DNA of 5,366 nt from positions 1 through 5,366 of the forward strand of contig CACXBN010000295.1 of the NCBI GenBank assembly GCA_902765885.1, in the 5' to 3' direction. Position 1 is the first letter of the stretch. The number at the start of each line of letters is the position of its first letter. The notes under the pieces were generated by a model, which saw only the letters and a list, made by a program, of their open reading frames with translations, did no database searches and was not told the origin of the DNA. Made by a program: the position numbers and the translations under genes. Source of the DNA: an uncultured Ruminococcus sp. (lineage in GTDB: Bacteria; Bacillota; Clostridia; Oscillospirales; CAG-272). Shown in pieces: positions 5,261 to 5,366 of this stretch.

Positions 5261-5366
5261 TTGATTTCTTTCCTTTCTGTAGGATTCGGGCTACTTGGGG
5301 AAATGGGAATACAGCTTTGCTCAACCACAAACTCTTTTACCGAACATCAGCCCAAAATCGGCAGAA

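Noticed and set aside
5261..5366. Promoter for the 173-residue gene, or the end of another gene on the - strand.
   Set aside because: No convincing -35/-10 pair was found. A - strand frame is open from the window edge to a TGA at 5323-5321, but 14 codons are too few to assign.

Overview
This 5.4 kb window looks like a chromosomal segment of a Clostridia-type Firmicute. That is an inference from moderate GC, AAAGGAG-type ribosome binding sites, TTG/TATAAT-type promoters, and an MreB/Mbl homologue next to MtaB and ribosomal protein S20. It holds one short gene on the + strand (rpsT) and four genes on the - strand. No tRNA, rRNA, CRISPR array or insertion sequence was seen.

Layout by + coordinate. 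A good promoter (60-88) and a folded 5' leader (about 95-178) precede rpsT (179-442). A long, near-perfect bidirectional hairpin terminator (478-515) separates rpsT from the convergent gene. That gene is an MreB/Mbl-family actin (533-1579, -), with its own TTGCAA-17-TATAAT promoter (1612-1640). The 355-bp gap 1580-1934 holds this promoter, two small palindromes and a likely terminator for the next gene. The next - strand unit reads from right to left: a 173-residue protein I do not recognise (4739-5260), a strongly structured non-coding stretch (about 4561-4720), a 414-residue reverse transcriptase (3299-4543) and mtaB (1935-3278).

The reverse transcriptase (RT) and mtaB lie 20 bases apart on the same strand and are probably co-transcribed. 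MtaB puts the 2-methylthio group on t6A37 of ANN-decoding tRNAs, so a tRNA modification enzyme sits directly behind a polymerase gene.

The most notable signal is between the unknown gene and the RT. A 13-bp perfect inverted repeat, extended by 5 more A-T pairs in register after one mismatch, closes a 117-nt core. The core contains an 8-bp hairpin, a 7-bp hairpin and an 8-bp pairing that would cross the second hairpin as a pseudoknot. The 3' arm ends in a U-run 14 bases before the RT Shine-Dalgarno. An RNA closed by complementary ends directly upstream of an RT is the layout of retron msr-msd loci and of several defence-associated RTs. The RT itself has YSDD and a GIMAGTPLSS motif, lacks an evident retron VTG motif, and has a C-terminal extension of about 115 residues with no recognised endonuclease domain. 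I propose an RT plus cognate structured RNA of unassigned class. This is inferred from layout and base pairing, not proven.
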